Below are positions 16,808 through 26,619 of a stretch of 64,000 nucleotides of DNA, piece after piece. The notes under the pieces were generated by a model, which saw only the letters and a list, made by a program, of their open reading frames with translations, was not told where the DNA came from and made no database searches. The stretch's first letter is position 1, and the number at the start of each line of letters is the position of its first letter. A program made the position numbers and the translations under genes. Source of the stretch: Azoarcus sp. L1K30 (GTDB lineage: Bacteria > Pseudomonadota > Gammaproteobacteria > Burkholderiales > Rhodocyclaceae). Where the stretch lies: NCBI RefSeq assembly GCF_018122735.1, contig NZ_JAGRRD010000001.1, positions 642,282 to 706,281 of the forward strand, read 5' to 3'.

Positions 16808-17830
16808 ATGCAACTGAATCTGACCGATGCCGCGCTCTTCATCCGCGTTGCCGAACTCGGCACGCTGTCGGCGGCCGCGCGCGAACGCAACGAGCCCGTC
16901 AGTCAGGTGTCGCGCGCTATTGCCCGCATGGAGTCTGCGCTCGGGGTATTGCTGCTGCATCGGACCACGCACGGACTGTCGCTGACCGATGAAGGCGACA
17001 CGTTTTTTGCGCACGCCCGGCGCATGCTCGACATTGCCGCGGAGATGGAAAGCGAGCTCGGCGGAAAGCGCGCCGGACCGAGCGGTCTGGTGCGGGTCAG
17101 TGTCAGCCCCATCCTTGCCCAGATGGTCATTGCCCCCAGTCTGACTGGCCTGTACGAACGTCATCCCGGGCTGCAACTCGACATCCTGGCAGACGACCGC
17201 GCGACCGACCTCGCGCGCGATGGCATTGACATCGCCGTGCGCGCGGGCGTGGACAATGCCGAGAGTTTGGTCGTCAGGCAGATTGGCGAGCATGATCGCA
17301 ATCTCTATGCCTCGCCGGCCTATCTCGACAGGTTTGGCATCCCGCAGACGCCCGGCGATCTCGCGCGGCACCGCCTGATCGCCAACTGCGCAAGCCAGTC
17401 GATGAACCGCTGGCCTTTCCGCAAGGGATCGCTCGATGCGGCTGACTGGGCGTCGACGACGGCGGCGAGGGTTCAGTCCGATCGCAGCGACAAACGCGTT
17501 GCGCGCAACAGTGCGGCGGACATCCTGCTGGTCAAGGGGCATACCCGCGCCGACAGCACCTCCATCGTGCTGTCACTTGCGCTGGAGGGCGTCGGTATCG
17601 CGCGGCTCAACGAGCTGCTGGTGTCGCCGCTGGTGAGGCGTGGTCTGCTCAGGCAGGTGCTGGCCGGTTTCACCGGGCGCGAGCGCCTGCCGGTCTATGC
17701 GGCGATGCTGCAGGAGCGCCACCGGCTTCCCAAGGTGCGTGCCTGCCTCGACTACTGGCAGGAGACCTTCGCCGCAATGCGCACGCATCGCGGCGACGAT
17801 GTAGACCAGGAGCAGACCGCCAGGGGCTGA
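16808..17830 (+). CDS. LysR-family transcriptional regulator
   Basis: The 340-residue protein has a winged helix-turn-helix at about residues 5-60 (FIRVAELGTLSAAARERNEP, then VSRAIARMESALGVLLLHRT) and a periplasmic-binding-protein-like effector domain to the end. It resembles the CrgA/DsdC-like branch seen beside transport or redox genes. Start 16808 is preferred because the HTH begins immediately after it; the frame is open further upstream without homology. It is divergent from a small gene and convergent with potI. The inducer is unknown. Confidence 0.9.
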   Translation: MQLNLTDAALFIRVAELGTLSAAARERNEPVSQVSRAIARMESALGVLLLHRTTHGLSLTDEGDTFFAHARRMLDIAAEMESELGGKRAGPSGLVRVSVSPILAQMVIAPSLTGLYERHPGLQLDILADDRATDLARDGIDIAVRAGVDNAESLVVRQIGEHDRNLYASPAYLDRFGIPQTPGDLARHRLIANCASQSMNRWPFRKGSLDAADWASTTAARVQSDRSDKRVARNSAADILLVKGHTRADSTSIVLSLALEGVGIARLNELLVSPLVRRGLLRQVLAGFTGRERLPVYAAMLQERHRLPKVRACLDYWQETFAAMRTHRGDDVDQEQTARG

Positions 17831-17852
17831 TCGACCGGGGCCTGCAGCGGTG

Positions 17853-18689
17853 TCAGTCGGCGGCCGCGGCCAGCTGCTTCGCTCTCAGTCGTGCGTTCTG
17901 CGACGACAGCATGATGTGATTGGCTGTCAGTACGGCAATGGACACCACCACCACGATGATCGTTGCCAGTGCATTGATCTCCGGCTTCAGGCCGTGATGG
18001 AGGCGGGCGAAGATCAGCACCGGCAGGGTGGTGCTGCCCGGATCGGAGAGCATCGCCGCGAGCACGAAGTCATCCATCGACAGGGTGAAGGTCAGTAGCC
18101 ATGCCGACACCAGTGCGGGGGCGATGACCGGCACGGTGATGATGAAGAACACCTTGAAAGGCGGGCAACCGAGATCGAGCGCGGCCTCTTCGAGCGACCG
18201 GTCGACTTCGCGCAGGCGCGACTGCACCAGTACCGCCGCATAGGCGGCACACAGCGTGGTATGTGCCGCCCAGATCGCCAGCGCACCCCGTCCGCCGAGA
18301 AAGGACAGCGCCGGATGGGTAAACAGCAGCACCAGCGACAGGCCGGTCACGACCTCGGGCATCACCATCGGTGCGGTACTCATGCCGGCAAAGAAACTGC
18401 TGCCGAAATAGGGCCGGAAGCGGGTCAGCACGAAGGCGGCGGCAGTCCCGACCACTACCGCAGAGGTCGCTGCCAGCGCCCCGATGCGCAGCGACAGCCA
18501 CACCGCCGACTGGATCTCGCCATCGTCGAGCAGGGCCTGGTACCAGCGCAGGGAAAAACCATCGAACTGGGTGGTGATTTCGCCCGATGTGAAGGAAAAC
18601 ACCACCAGGCACAGGATCGGAATGTAGAGAAAGGCGAATACCAGCACCAGCCAGCTGCGCGCCCCCAATGAACGCGTGCCGCGGCTCAT
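17853..18689 (-). CDS. potI: Putrescine/spermidine ABC transporter permease PotI
   Basis: This 278-residue inner-membrane permease has six transmembrane helices and the binding-protein-dependent transport signature EEAALDLGCPPFKVFFIITVP, which docks on the ATPase. It is the last gene of potFGHI and its start overlaps the stop of potH by 4 bp (ATGA), implying translational coupling. It forms the channel together with PotH. Confidence 0.92.
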   Translation of the reverse strand: MSRGTRSLGARSWLVLVFAFLYIPILCLVVFSFTSGEITTQFDGFSLRWYQALLDDGEIQSAVWLSLRIGALAATSAVVVGTAAAFVLTRFRPYFGSSFFAGMSTAPMVMPEVVTGLSLVLLFTHPALSFLGGRGALAIWAAHTTLCAAYAAVLVQSRLREVDRSLEEAALDLGCPPFKVFFIITVPVIAPALVSAWLLTFTLSMDDFVLAAMLSDPGSTTLPVLIFARLHHGLKPEINALATIIVVVVSIAVLTANHIMLSSQNARLRAKQLAAAAD

Positions 18690-19630
18690 GGCTGCTCTCC
18701 GGCTTCGCTGCGGCTGGAACGGTTGAAGACGATGATCGGTGCGATCAGCAGCAGCACCATCACCACCGCCACGGTCGCGGCCATCGGCCAGTCCTGGTTG
18801 GGGCCGAAGTCATCCCAGATGTTGCGGCCGATCATCTGCACGTCACCGCCGCCAAGCAAGTCGGGAATCACGAATTCACCGACCGCCGGAATGAACACCA
18901 TCATTGCCCCGGCGATGATGCCGTTGCGTGACAGCGGCAGCGTGACCGACAGGAAAGTGGTGAGCGGGCGCGCGCCGAGATCGCTGGCGGCTTCGAGCAG
19001 ACGCTGGTCCAGCTTCACGAGGTTGGCGTACAGCGGCAGCACCATGAAGGGGAGATAGCTGTAGATCATGCCGGTCAGCACCGCGCCGGTGTTGTAGAGC
19101 AGGGGCAGGGGGGTGTCGATGATGCCCAGCCCGATCAGCAACTGATTGATGAGGCCCACTTCGCTGCTGTCGAGCAGCCCCATCCACGCATAGACGCGGA
19201 GCAGGAAGGATGTCCAGAACGGCAGCATCACCATCATCAGCAGCACATTGCGTATCGATTCGCGCGCACGCGCGATGTGGTAGGCGAAGGGGTAGCCGAT
19301 CAGCAGGCAGCACACCGTCGTCAGCGTGGCGAGCAGCAGTGAATTGCCATATGCGCGCAGGTACAGCGGCTCGGCGCCGTCCTCGCCCAGCGCGGCGATC
19401 TCGTCCCCGAGGCGCTGGAAACTCGACAGGTCGGGCACGAGCTCCACACCGCTTCCATCCTCGGCCTGATGCAGCGGTGCGATGTAGGGCGGAATGGCAA
19501 GATCCGGCGTAGACAGGCTGACATTGACGATCAGCACGAAAGGCAGCAGGAAGAACAGCAGCAGCCAGGTCCACGGCAGCATGCCGACCCAGAAGCGGCC
19601 GCGAAGCAGGAAGGGGCGACGCCTGCTCAT
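18686..19630 (-). CDS. potH: Putrescine/spermidine ABC transporter permease PotH
   Basis: This 314-residue inner-membrane permease has an N-terminal helix FWVGMLPWTWLLLFFLLPF and a large periplasmic loop. Five further helices follow. The ATPase-docking loop reads EAASDLGARPLTTFLSVTLP. Start 19630 is chosen because it overlaps the potG stop by 4 bp (ATGA); a longer reading from 19672 would run into potG. It partners PotI in the pore of the polyamine importer. Confidence 0.92.
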   Translation of the reverse strand: MSRRRPFLLRGRFWVGMLPWTWLLLFFLLPFVLIVNVSLSTPDLAIPPYIAPLHQAEDGSGVELVPDLSSFQRLGDEIAALGEDGAEPLYLRAYGNSLLLATLTTVCCLLIGYPFAYHIARARESIRNVLLMMVMLPFWTSFLLRVYAWMGLLDSSEVGLINQLLIGLGIIDTPLPLLYNTGAVLTGMIYSYLPFMVLPLYANLVKLDQRLLEAASDLGARPLTTFLSVTLPLSRNGIIAGAMMVFIPAVGEFVIPDLLGGGDVQMIGRNIWDDFGPNQDWPMAATVAVVMVLLLIAPIIVFNRSSRSEAGEQP

Positions 19631-20739
19631 CGGCTCAGCACCACCCCGGCCGGGGCCTTCCACGACACCCATACCGCATCGCCCCAGGTCGGCGGTGCGG
19701 CGTCTCCCCAGCGCGCCGATGGCACGCTGGCGGTGACCGTGCGGCCACCGGAAAGGCGGACGTGATAGACCGAATAGCTGCCGAGGTAGGCAATATCGAC
19801 AACCTCTCCAGCCGCGCTATTAAGCCCGCCCTCGAGTGCGCCCGGCGCCTCGCGGCTGAGCAGGACGCGCTCGGGGCGTACCGACACCGACACTTCACTG
19901 CCATCGGCATGGTCGGCCAGCGGCGAAACGGCGATCGGCGCAGGGAAGTCCGCGCAGGCGACGCCCTGCGGGCCGAGGCGACCGTGGAACATGTTGGTCT
20001 CGCCGATGAACTCCGCGGTGAAGCGACAATTCGGGTGCTCGTAGATTTCGCCCGGCGTACCCACCTGCAGCAGCACGCCGTCCGACATCACGCCGATACG
20101 GTCGGCCATCGTCATGGCCTCTTCCTGATCGTGGGTGACCATGATGCAGGTGACGCCGACGCGTTCGATCAGATGCACCAGTTCGAGCTGTGTCTCCTGG
20201 CGGATCTTCTTGTCGAGCGCCGCCAGCGGCTCGTCGAGCAGCAGCAGTTTGGGCTCCTTGGCCAGGCTGCGCGCCAGCGCGACGCGCTGCTGCTGGCCGC
20301 CGGAGAGTTCATGCGGCTTGCGCCGTGCGTAGCGCTGCATCTGCACCAGGTCGAGCATCTTGCCCACGCGTGCGGCAATGGCGTCGCGGGCCAGCTTCGG
20401 GCGCTCCTGGCGCAGACCGAAGGCGACATTGTCCTCTACCGTCAGGTGCGGGAAGAGGGCGTAGGACTGGAACATCATGTTCGTCGGCCGGTGGTGTGGC
20501 TGCACCGTGGCAAGGTCTTCGCCATCGAGCACGATGCGCCCGGCACTGGGGGTTTCGAGCCCGGCGAGCATGCGCAGCAAGGTGGACTTGCCGCAGCCCG
20601 AACTGCCCAGCAGGGCAAAGATCTCCTTGCGTGCGATCGTGAGCGATACATCGCGCACGACGCGGTTGTCGCCAAATCGCTTGCTCACGCCCTCGATGCG
20701 CAGATAGGCCGCGCCGCTATCCTGTTGCTGTGCCACCAT
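19627..20739 (-). CDS. potG: Putrescine/spermidine ABC transporter ATP-binding protein PotG
   Basis: This 370-residue ATPase energises polyamine import. Walker A is GSSGCGKST at residues 45-53, the ABC signature is LSGGQQQRVALARSL, Walker B is LLLLDEPLAALD, and the switch His lies in MVTHDQEEAM. A C-terminal TOBE domain (about 290-365) is present. Start 20739 is taken because the frame upstream runs through potF without homology. It follows potF by 17 bp and overlaps potH. Confidence 0.93.
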   Translation of the reverse strand: MVAQQQDSGAAYLRIEGVSKRFGDNRVVRDVSLTIARKEIFALLGSSGCGKSTLLRMLAGLETPSAGRIVLDGEDLATVQPHHRPTNMMFQSYALFPHLTVEDNVAFGLRQERPKLARDAIAARVGKMLDLVQMQRYARRKPHELSGGQQQRVALARSLAKEPKLLLLDEPLAALDKKIRQETQLELVHLIERVGVTCIMVTHDQEEAMTMADRIGVMSDGVLLQVGTPGEIYEHPNCRFTAEFIGETNMFHGRLGPQGVACADFPAPIAVSPLADHADGSEVSVSVRPERVLLSREAPGALEGGLNSAAGEVVDIAYLGSYSVYHVRLSGGRTVTASVPSARWGDAAPPTWGDAVWVSWKAPAGVVLSR

Positions 20740-20756
20740 CGGTTTCCTGCTGACGT

Positions 20757-21848
20757 TTATCTTGCGGTCTTGAAGCGGCTCAGCGCGCGCGTGAGTTCGC
20801 GTTGTACGTTCTGCGTCAGGACCGGCTTCGGATGCAGCAGCGCCTTGAGGTCGGCCGGTACGTTGAGCATGGGGTTGTCGGTCAGCGCCTTGTCCATCAT
20901 CGGCAGCGCGGCGGTGTTGGCGCTGATGTAGAAGGTCTCGTTGGAGATCGTGGAGATCACCTTCGGGTCCATCATGGCGTTGATCCAGGTGTGGGCGTTG
21001 CCGACATGCTTGGCGTCGCGCGGAATCGCCATCACATCGACCGACATCATCGCCCCCGTCCTGGGGATGATGTACTGCACTTTCACCCCGGTATTGGATT
21101 CCTTGGCGCGATCGCCCGCGATCATCGCGTCGCCCGAGAACATCATCGCCACGCACACGCTTCCCTTGGCCATGAGATCGATCGGCGAGGAATTGAAGGT
21201 GCGGACGTTCTTGCGCACCGGGCGGATCTGCTCCACGGCCGCGGCGATATCGGCAGCGGCCATCTTCACAGTATCCTTGCCGGCATAGAGCATCGCGGCC
21301 GGGATGAGGTCGCTGGATTCGTCCATCATCGAGATGCCGCAATCCTTGAGCTTGTCCGTGACCTTGGGGTCGAACAGCAGGTCCCAGGCGTTGTCCGGCA
21401 GTTTTCCGCCCAGCGCCTTGGTGACCTTGTCCACGTTGATCGCGACCCCGGTGGTGAACCACATGTAGGGCACAAGATACTGGTTACCGGGGTCAGCGGC
21501 TTCCAGTGCCTTGAGAATCACTGGATCGATGTTCTTCAGATTGGGTAGTTTGCTCTTGTCGAGGGGCTGAAAAATGTTTGCCTGGATCTGCTTGCCGGCG
21601 TACTCGACGCTCGGATAGACCACGTCATACCCACTTCCGCCGGTCAGCAGCTTGGCCTGCAGCGTGGCATTGCTGTCGTACAAGTCGTAATTGACCTTAA
21701 TGCCGCTGGCCTTCTCGAACGCGGGAATGGTGTCTGCGGCGATGTAGTCGTTCCAGTTGTAAACATTGAGTGTCTTGTCCTCGGCCGCCATGGCGGCGGT
21801 GGCGAACAGCGCAAACGCGCTTGCCAGCAACTTCGTACGAATCTGCAT
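20757..21848 (-). CDS. potF: Putrescine-binding periplasmic protein PotF
   Basis: This 363-residue protein has a signal peptide ending ATAAMAAEDK and then the family's TLNVYNWNDYIAADTIPAFE opening. It binds putrescine or a related polyamine and delivers it to PotGHI. Two in-frame ATGs exist (21854 and 21848). The second is preferred because GGGGAG lies 6 nt before it but abuts the first. It is the first gene of the operon; the promoter should lie in the space towards 22116. Confidence 0.92.
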   Translation of the reverse strand: MQIRTKLLASAFALFATAAMAAEDKTLNVYNWNDYIAADTIPAFEKASGIKVNYDLYDSNATLQAKLLTGGSGYDVVYPSVEYAGKQIQANIFQPLDKSKLPNLKNIDPVILKALEAADPGNQYLVPYMWFTTGVAINVDKVTKALGGKLPDNAWDLLFDPKVTDKLKDCGISMMDESSDLIPAAMLYAGKDTVKMAAADIAAAVEQIRPVRKNVRTFNSSPIDLMAKGSVCVAMMFSGDAMIAGDRAKESNTGVKVQYIIPRTGAMMSVDVMAIPRDAKHVGNAHTWINAMMDPKVISTISNETFYISANTAALPMMDKALTDNPMLNVPADLKALLHPKPVLTQNVQRELTRALSRFKTAR

Positions 21849-22116
21849 GCCCATCTCCCCAAGAAAAGCCAGTCTGTCACACTGCAATCGGCACGCCCGG
21901 CGACGGTTATCCGGGCAAACACGATATTGTGCCTTGCACAACACCCTGTCGGTCAAGCCCGGCTGGTGCGGAGGTAAACGCGAAAATTCGACATGCATGA
22001 AAAGGGAGGCGTTTCCCCTCCGCGTGTCTGGCTGTGCCGGAACCGCAGCGTGGCAAGAACATGGGACATCGTGCAGATTCGGACCGGATGCGAAATCGTC
22101 TCTGCGTGGTCGGCGG

Positions 22117-22554
22117 TCATCGCACGCGGAACGCGGCGTGGCAGGCCACACACTGGTTCGTGATCGCGGACAGACTGCCGATCGCGCGCTGCACGTTGCC
22201 ATCGGCACCTGCCTCCTGCGCGACTAGCGCAAACTGGCTTGCCGAACTGTGCATCCGCGAGCCGATGTCCTGCATTTCCTTCGGCATGAAGGGCGCCATA
22301 TGCGCAGCGCCATGCGCACCGAGAGAGGACAGGCCGATGCGTTGCTCCGCAATGTCGGCCGCACGCTGAAAGTCGCCCGTGCCGAGTGCGGTCTGAATCT
22401 CGGAAATGGCCTTGAGGTGATCACGCATGTTCGACAGCATGTGCTCCCGCATCGCGTCCGGAAGGACAACCAGCACGCGGTCGGCAGGCTCATTGGCGTG
22501 AGCGGACACGAAACAGGCCAGAAGCCCTGATATCAATACCCGGGTGAATCTCAC
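22117..22554 (-). CDS. Periplasmic cytochrome c'-like monoheme protein
   Basis: This 145-residue protein has a signal peptide ending SAHANEP and a mostly helical mature part. A single heme-attachment motif CVACH lies 10-15 residues from the C-terminus, in NQCVACHAAFR. That placement is the hallmark of the four-helix cytochrome c'/c-556 group, which handle NO, CO or electron transfer. Translation probably starts at GTG 22554 with GAGGAG 6 nt before it. It stands alone upstream of potF on the same strand, separated by 268 bp. Confidence 0.82.
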   Translation of the reverse strand: MRFTRVLISGLLACFVSAHANEPADRVLVVLPDAMREHMLSNMRDHLKAISEIQTALGTGDFQRAADIAEQRIGLSSLGAHGAAHMAPFMPKEMQDIGSRMHSSASQFALVAQEAGADGNVQRAIGSLSAITNQCVACHAAFRVR

Positions 22555-22911
22555 ATGGATCTCCTCAGTTGCTGGCATTGGCGTGTGCCGATCGAAGCCG
22601 GGCAATCCGTCGTCGCATGGGGCACAGTGTGCATCAGGGGCGATCCGTATTCCATACTGTCGTTCCCGAGGTCCAGCCACGTCGGGCATTCCGTATTGCG
22701 GTTGGCGCTGGCGGGTACGCACCACGTGTTCGCGCCGTCAGGTGCTGCGCCTGTTATTCTTTGTCCGCCGGCGATGATCGCCACCTTGTCGCGGCGGCCT
22801 GTTGGATCATGCAAGACGTTGATTCTTGTGCGCTCAAGTGTTCAAGTCCACAACGTCTTTTCGGCAAGCGGGGCCGCAAGACGATCTAAACGCAATGGAA
22901 GGAGCTTGTTC
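22555..22911. other. 357-bp intergenic region, no gene recognised
   Basis: The space lies between the divergent cytochrome c'-like gene and the acyltransferase gene. Open frames here show no family resemblance. It should hold both promoters. A good ribosome site (GGAAGGAG) sits at its right end before the acyltransferase. Confidence 0.6.
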
Positions 22912-24000
22912 TTGCAACGAGAGACTTCGATCTATCTGGATCTGCTCAGATTCTCGGCTGCGTTTGTGGTGCTCGTCGTCCATGCAAGTGGGGGCGGCAT
23001 CACGGGAGGCGTTCTGTGGCAGCTTGCGGCATACGGTCAAACTGCGGTGATGGCGTTCTTCGTACTTTCGGGCTATGTCATCGGATTTGTTTCGAACAAC
23101 AAGGAACGCAAGCCCTTTGATTTTGTCATCGCCCGAGTCTCGAGGCTTTACTCCGTCATCCTTCCCGCAATCCTGATTACCTGGCTGTGCAACGAGTTTG
23201 GCGGACTTCTCATCAAGGAGGAATATACCGGCCCGTGGAATGACGACGAGAAGATGGAGTATTTCCGATATTTCATTTCTCTGTTGATGCTTCAGGACGT
23301 CTGGGGTATCAAGCTAAGTCCAACGAATAATGGACCATTCTGGTCGATTACTTTCGAGGCGTTCTACTATGCGTTCTTTGGCGTGGTTTTCTATCTGAGA
23401 AGCAAGCTGAGATTCATTGTTCTAGCGGTTCTTTTTTGTATCGCAGGCCCGACGATCGTACTGTTGTTTCCCTTGTGGTTGCTTGGATACTTCGCATACA
23501 GCGTGCACAGAAACGGCGGGCTTGCTTCATATCCGGTCCTGGCATGCCTGGGTTTCGTTGCAAGTGCATCGATATTGGTATTCAGTCCGCAATACAGAAG
23601 TCATTTTGATTTTGCCTCACCCGTCATCGACAGGGGATCGATTGTCGGCGACTATCTGGATGGGATCGCGGTCTTCTTGCATCTACTGGTGGTTCCGGTA
23701 GTGGCAGGAAGGGCAGGATTTATTCTGCTCTTGATCAGGAAGCCATTGACCTTCATCGCCAGCCTGACCTTCTCCCTGTATCTTTTTCATCAACCTCTCG
23801 TGCGCGTCTTCGCCGGAATGTCTCCTTTCATCGCAGACCCGGGGTCAATCACCAATGTGGCATTCGTTTACCTGGCGACATTTGCCGTCGTTCTGCTCGT
23901 CGGTGTACCGGCTGAAAGGTCGAAGAAAATCCTCACCAACTATCTGAACGTCGTCGTCGATCGTTATCAGTTGCGGAATGGTCGGACTGGGCGCTTGTGA
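22912..24000 (+). CDS. Acyltransferase family 3 membrane protein (OafA/YrhL-like)
   Basis: This 362-residue polytopic protein opens with IYLDLLRFSAAFVVLVVHA, the family's conserved first helix with the catalytic His. FFVLSGYVIGFV, RLYSVILPAI and WSITFEAFYYAFFGVVFYL follow, as does a late LYLFHQPLVR. Such proteins O-acetylate or acylate surface polysaccharides or lipids. Start TTG 22912 is inferred from AGGAG 7 nt before it; no ATG is available near the domain start. The gene is clearly more A+T-rich than its neighbours, which suggests transfer. Confidence 0.8.
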   Translation: MQRETSIYLDLLRFSAAFVVLVVHASGGGITGGVLWQLAAYGQTAVMAFFVLSGYVIGFVSNNKERKPFDFVIARVSRLYSVILPAILITWLCNEFGGLLIKEEYTGPWNDDEKMEYFRYFISLLMLQDVWGIKLSPTNNGPFWSITFEAFYYAFFGVVFYLRSKLRFIVLAVLFCIAGPTIVLLFPLWLLGYFAYSVHRNGGLASYPVLACLGFVASASILVFSPQYRSHFDFASPVIDRGSIVGDYLDGIAVFLHLLVVPVVAGRAGFILLLIRKPLTFIASLTFSLYLFHQPLVRVFAGMSPFIADPGSITNVAFVYLATFAVVLLVGVPAERSKKILTNYLNVVVDRYQLRNGRTGRL

Positions 24001-24128
24001 GCGTGCGATCCGGAGGAACACAGCCGTGGCAATCGCGGCTGACCCGCGTTCGTCGTAGCGTTCGTCCTGGGTTGTGGGTGGGGTGAGTGATATCGCGTAA
24101 AGTGGGGCGATATCCGCCACCGAAGCGG

Positions 24129-25745
24129 TCAGGCAAACGCTGCTTCAATGACCGCCCGCGGCTCGAACGCGGCCACGTTTGCGCCGGGCACGGCTGGCGG
24201 TGGCGTGCCGAGGCGGGTGGCGCAGAACGCATCGCCGACAACGCCCGGTGAGCCCAGCAGGCATCCCGCTTCGAGGACGATCGCGAGTTCGGTCACCAGA
24301 TGCCGTGCCTCGGCTTCCGCATGCGGACGGGCGAGGCGGTTCTTGATCGTGACCACCGCGCGGTTGTACGCGGCGTTCGCGCTGCGGCGGCGCTCGAGTT
24401 CCGCCACCAGGACATCGATTGCGTGCGGTTCGCGGGCCAGAACGCGCAACACGTCCAGACACATGACGTTGCCGGCGCCTTCCCAGATCGAGTTCAGCGG
24501 CGACTGGCGGAAGGGGCGGGCGAGGGGGCCCTCTTCGATGTAGCCGTTGCCGCCGAGCACCTCCATGGCCTCGGCCACGACGGCTGGGCAGCGCTTGCAC
24601 ACCCAGTACTTGGCCAATGGGGTGAGCAGACGGCCCAGCAGGCGATCGTCGTCACTCGCGCGTCGGTCGATGGTGGCGGCGACCCGCAGGCAGAGTGCGC
24701 TGTGCCCAGCGGTTTCGAGCGCGAGATCGGCGAGCACCGCCGCCATCAGTGGCTGTTCGATCAGGGCTTTGCCGAAGGCATGGCGGTGGCGGGCGTGGTG
24801 CACGGCCTCGTTGAGGGCGCCGCGCATGATGCCGGCCGAGCCGTTGGCGCAGTCCAGCCGGGTGTGGTGTGCCATTTCAAGCACCGTCGGAATGCCCCGG
24901 CCTTCCTCCCCCACCAGGCGTGCGAGAGCGCCATCGAACTCGACCTCTGCGCTGGCGTTGGCATGGTCGCCGAGCTTGTCCTTGGCGCGCTGGATGCGCA
25001 CCGTGTTGCGACGGCCGTCCGGCAGATAGCGCGGCAGCAGAAAGCACGACAGGCCGCCCGGCGCCTGTGCCGTGACCAGGTGGGCGTCTGCGGTCGGCAC
25101 CGAGAAGAACCACTTGTGGCCGGTGAGCGCAAACCACCCGTCGCCCGCGGCCTCGGCGCGGGTGGTGTTCGCGCGTACGTCCGACCCCCCCTGTTTCTCG
25201 GTCATGCCCATGCCCACCAGAATGCCGCGCTTGTCGGCAGCGGGCAACTCGCGCGGATCGTGGGTGAGGGTCTGCAGCGCTTCGGCCCAGGGTGTGCTGA
25301 ATTCGGGATGGCGGGTGAGCACGGGCACCGCGCCATGGCTCATCGTGGTCGGGCAGAGGCTGCCACACTCGACCTCGGCGAAAAGCTGGAACAGCGCCGC
25401 ACGCCGTACCGCGGCGCCACGACGGGTATCGCGCCAGGCGCCACCGGCCAGACCGTGGTGCTTGAGCCAATCGAGGCATTGGTGCCACGCCGGGTCGAAA
25501 TCGAAACTGTCCAGGCGATGACCGACGCGATCGAACAGCCGCAGACGCGGCAGGTTGCGGTTGGCGGTTTCGCCGCGCGCAATCCACTCGGCGCTACCCA
25601 GTTCCGCGCCGCAGGCCGCAAGCTCCTCGTCGGCCCATCCGGCTCCCTCGCGCAACAGCGCGTCGCGCAGCGGCCGGTTGACGGTGAAACGGTTGAAGTC
25701 CGCAAGCGGCGGCGGCTGATTGGCGACATGGTGGGTTTCGGGCAT
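24129..25745 (-). CDS. aidB: AidB-like acyl-CoA dehydrogenase
   Basis: This 538-residue FAD enzyme belongs to the large AidB branch of acyl-CoA dehydrogenases. It shows NQPPPLADFNRFTVNRPLRD at the N-terminus, MTEKQGGSDVRANTT and LTGHKWFFSVPTAD, which form the FAD/substrate region. EVLGGNGYIEEGPLARPFRQ and SIWEGAGNVMCLDVLR complete the family pattern. E. coli AidB is linked to the adaptive response to alkylation; other members act on short-chain acyl-CoAs. Start 25745 is chosen because the conserved N-terminus begins there. It is divergent from the hydrolase at 25857. Confidence 0.9.
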   Translation of the reverse strand: MPETHHVANQPPPLADFNRFTVNRPLRDALLREGAGWADEELAACGAELGSAEWIARGETANRNLPRLRLFDRVGHRLDSFDFDPAWHQCLDWLKHHGLAGGAWRDTRRGAAVRRAALFQLFAEVECGSLCPTTMSHGAVPVLTRHPEFSTPWAEALQTLTHDPRELPAADKRGILVGMGMTEKQGGSDVRANTTRAEAAGDGWFALTGHKWFFSVPTADAHLVTAQAPGGLSCFLLPRYLPDGRRNTVRIQRAKDKLGDHANASAEVEFDGALARLVGEEGRGIPTVLEMAHHTRLDCANGSAGIMRGALNEAVHHARHRHAFGKALIEQPLMAAVLADLALETAGHSALCLRVAATIDRRASDDDRLLGRLLTPLAKYWVCKRCPAVVAEAMEVLGGNGYIEEGPLARPFRQSPLNSIWEGAGNVMCLDVLRVLAREPHAIDVLVAELERRRSANAAYNRAVVTIKNRLARPHAEAEARHLVTELAIVLEAGCLLGSPGVVGDAFCATRLGTPPPAVPGANVAAFEPRAVIEAAFA

Positions 25746-25856
25746 GTGGCGCGTCTCCCTGCTGCGACCATTCCAGCTTAGCAGGCGGGCAGGGGGCCAC
25801 AAGGCATGTCGCACAAGGCATGTGGAATACGCAGCTTGCGCTATGCTGCGCCTGTC

Positions 25857-26519
25857 ATGTCAAACCAAACCATGCCACCCCCGGCCGCGACGGTCGTGCT
25901 GGTCCACGGCCTGTGGATGCACGGCATCGTGTTCGCACGTCACCGCTACTGGTTCGAAGCGGCCGGCTACCGTGTCGAGACCTTCTCCTACCCCTCGATG
26001 CGGCAGGGACTTGCCGACAGTGCCAGGGCGCTTGCACGGTTCGTGGCCGCGCTCAAGGGCGCGCCGATCCATCTCGTCGGGCACAGCCAGGGCGGACTGG
26101 TCATCCTGGCGATGCTGGCCCAGGTGCGCGACCCGCGTATCGGGCGGGTGGGGCTGATGGGCACGCCGCTGGCCGGCTCACACTGCGCCCGCGTGTTGCA
26201 GGGTATTCCGGTGCTGAACCACATCATGGGGAAGGTGCTGGCCGAATGGATGGCAGCGCCCGCAAGCGTGCCAGCCGATCTCGAGGTCGGCATGCTGGCC
26301 GGCACCCTCAGCCTGGGCACCGGGGTCCTGTTTCCCGGCCTGGGACGACCCAATGACGGCATCGTGAGCGTTGCCGAAACTCGCGTCGAAGGCTTGCACG
26401 ACCACATCAAGATGCGCGTCGGCCACAGCGGGATGTTGTTGTCGGAATCCTGTCACCTGGCGCTGAGGGGGTTTCTTGAAACTGGGCGATTTCTTCGTCG
26501 CGACCGGGGAGCTGACTGA
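25857..26519 (+). CDS. Alpha/beta hydrolase (lipase-like)
   Basis: This 220-residue protein has the alpha/beta-hydrolase core: VVLVHGLWMHG forms the oxyanion strand-loop, HLVGHSQGGLVIL holds the nucleophile Ser, and a His near SCHLAL or GHSGML completes the site. It lacks a signal peptide, so it is probably cytoplasmic. The substrate is unknown; the PGAP1/lipase-like elbow suggests an ester. Start 25857 is chosen as the last start before the core strand. Confidence 0.82.
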   Translation: MSNQTMPPPAATVVLVHGLWMHGIVFARHRYWFEAAGYRVETFSYPSMRQGLADSARALARFVAALKGAPIHLVGHSQGGLVILAMLAQVRDPRIGRVGLMGTPLAGSHCARVLQGIPVLNHIMGKVLAEWMAAPASVPADLEVGMLAGTLSLGTGVLFPGLGRPNDGIVSVAETRVEGLHDHIKMRVGHSGMLLSESCHLALRGFLETGRFLRRDRGAD

Positions 26520-26619
26520 GCGAGAGAAGGCCGAGATCTATCCTGATACGGTCGGACCGAACGCTGGCTTCTGTTCAGGCGTCAGCCACCTGTTCTGGCT
26601 GCGCTGGATGTAGCGTCCA

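Noticed and set aside
24300..25781. A 493-residue plus-strand frame opposite the AidB-like gene
   Set aside because: It is an antisense shadow; the minus strand carries all acyl-CoA dehydrogenase motifs.
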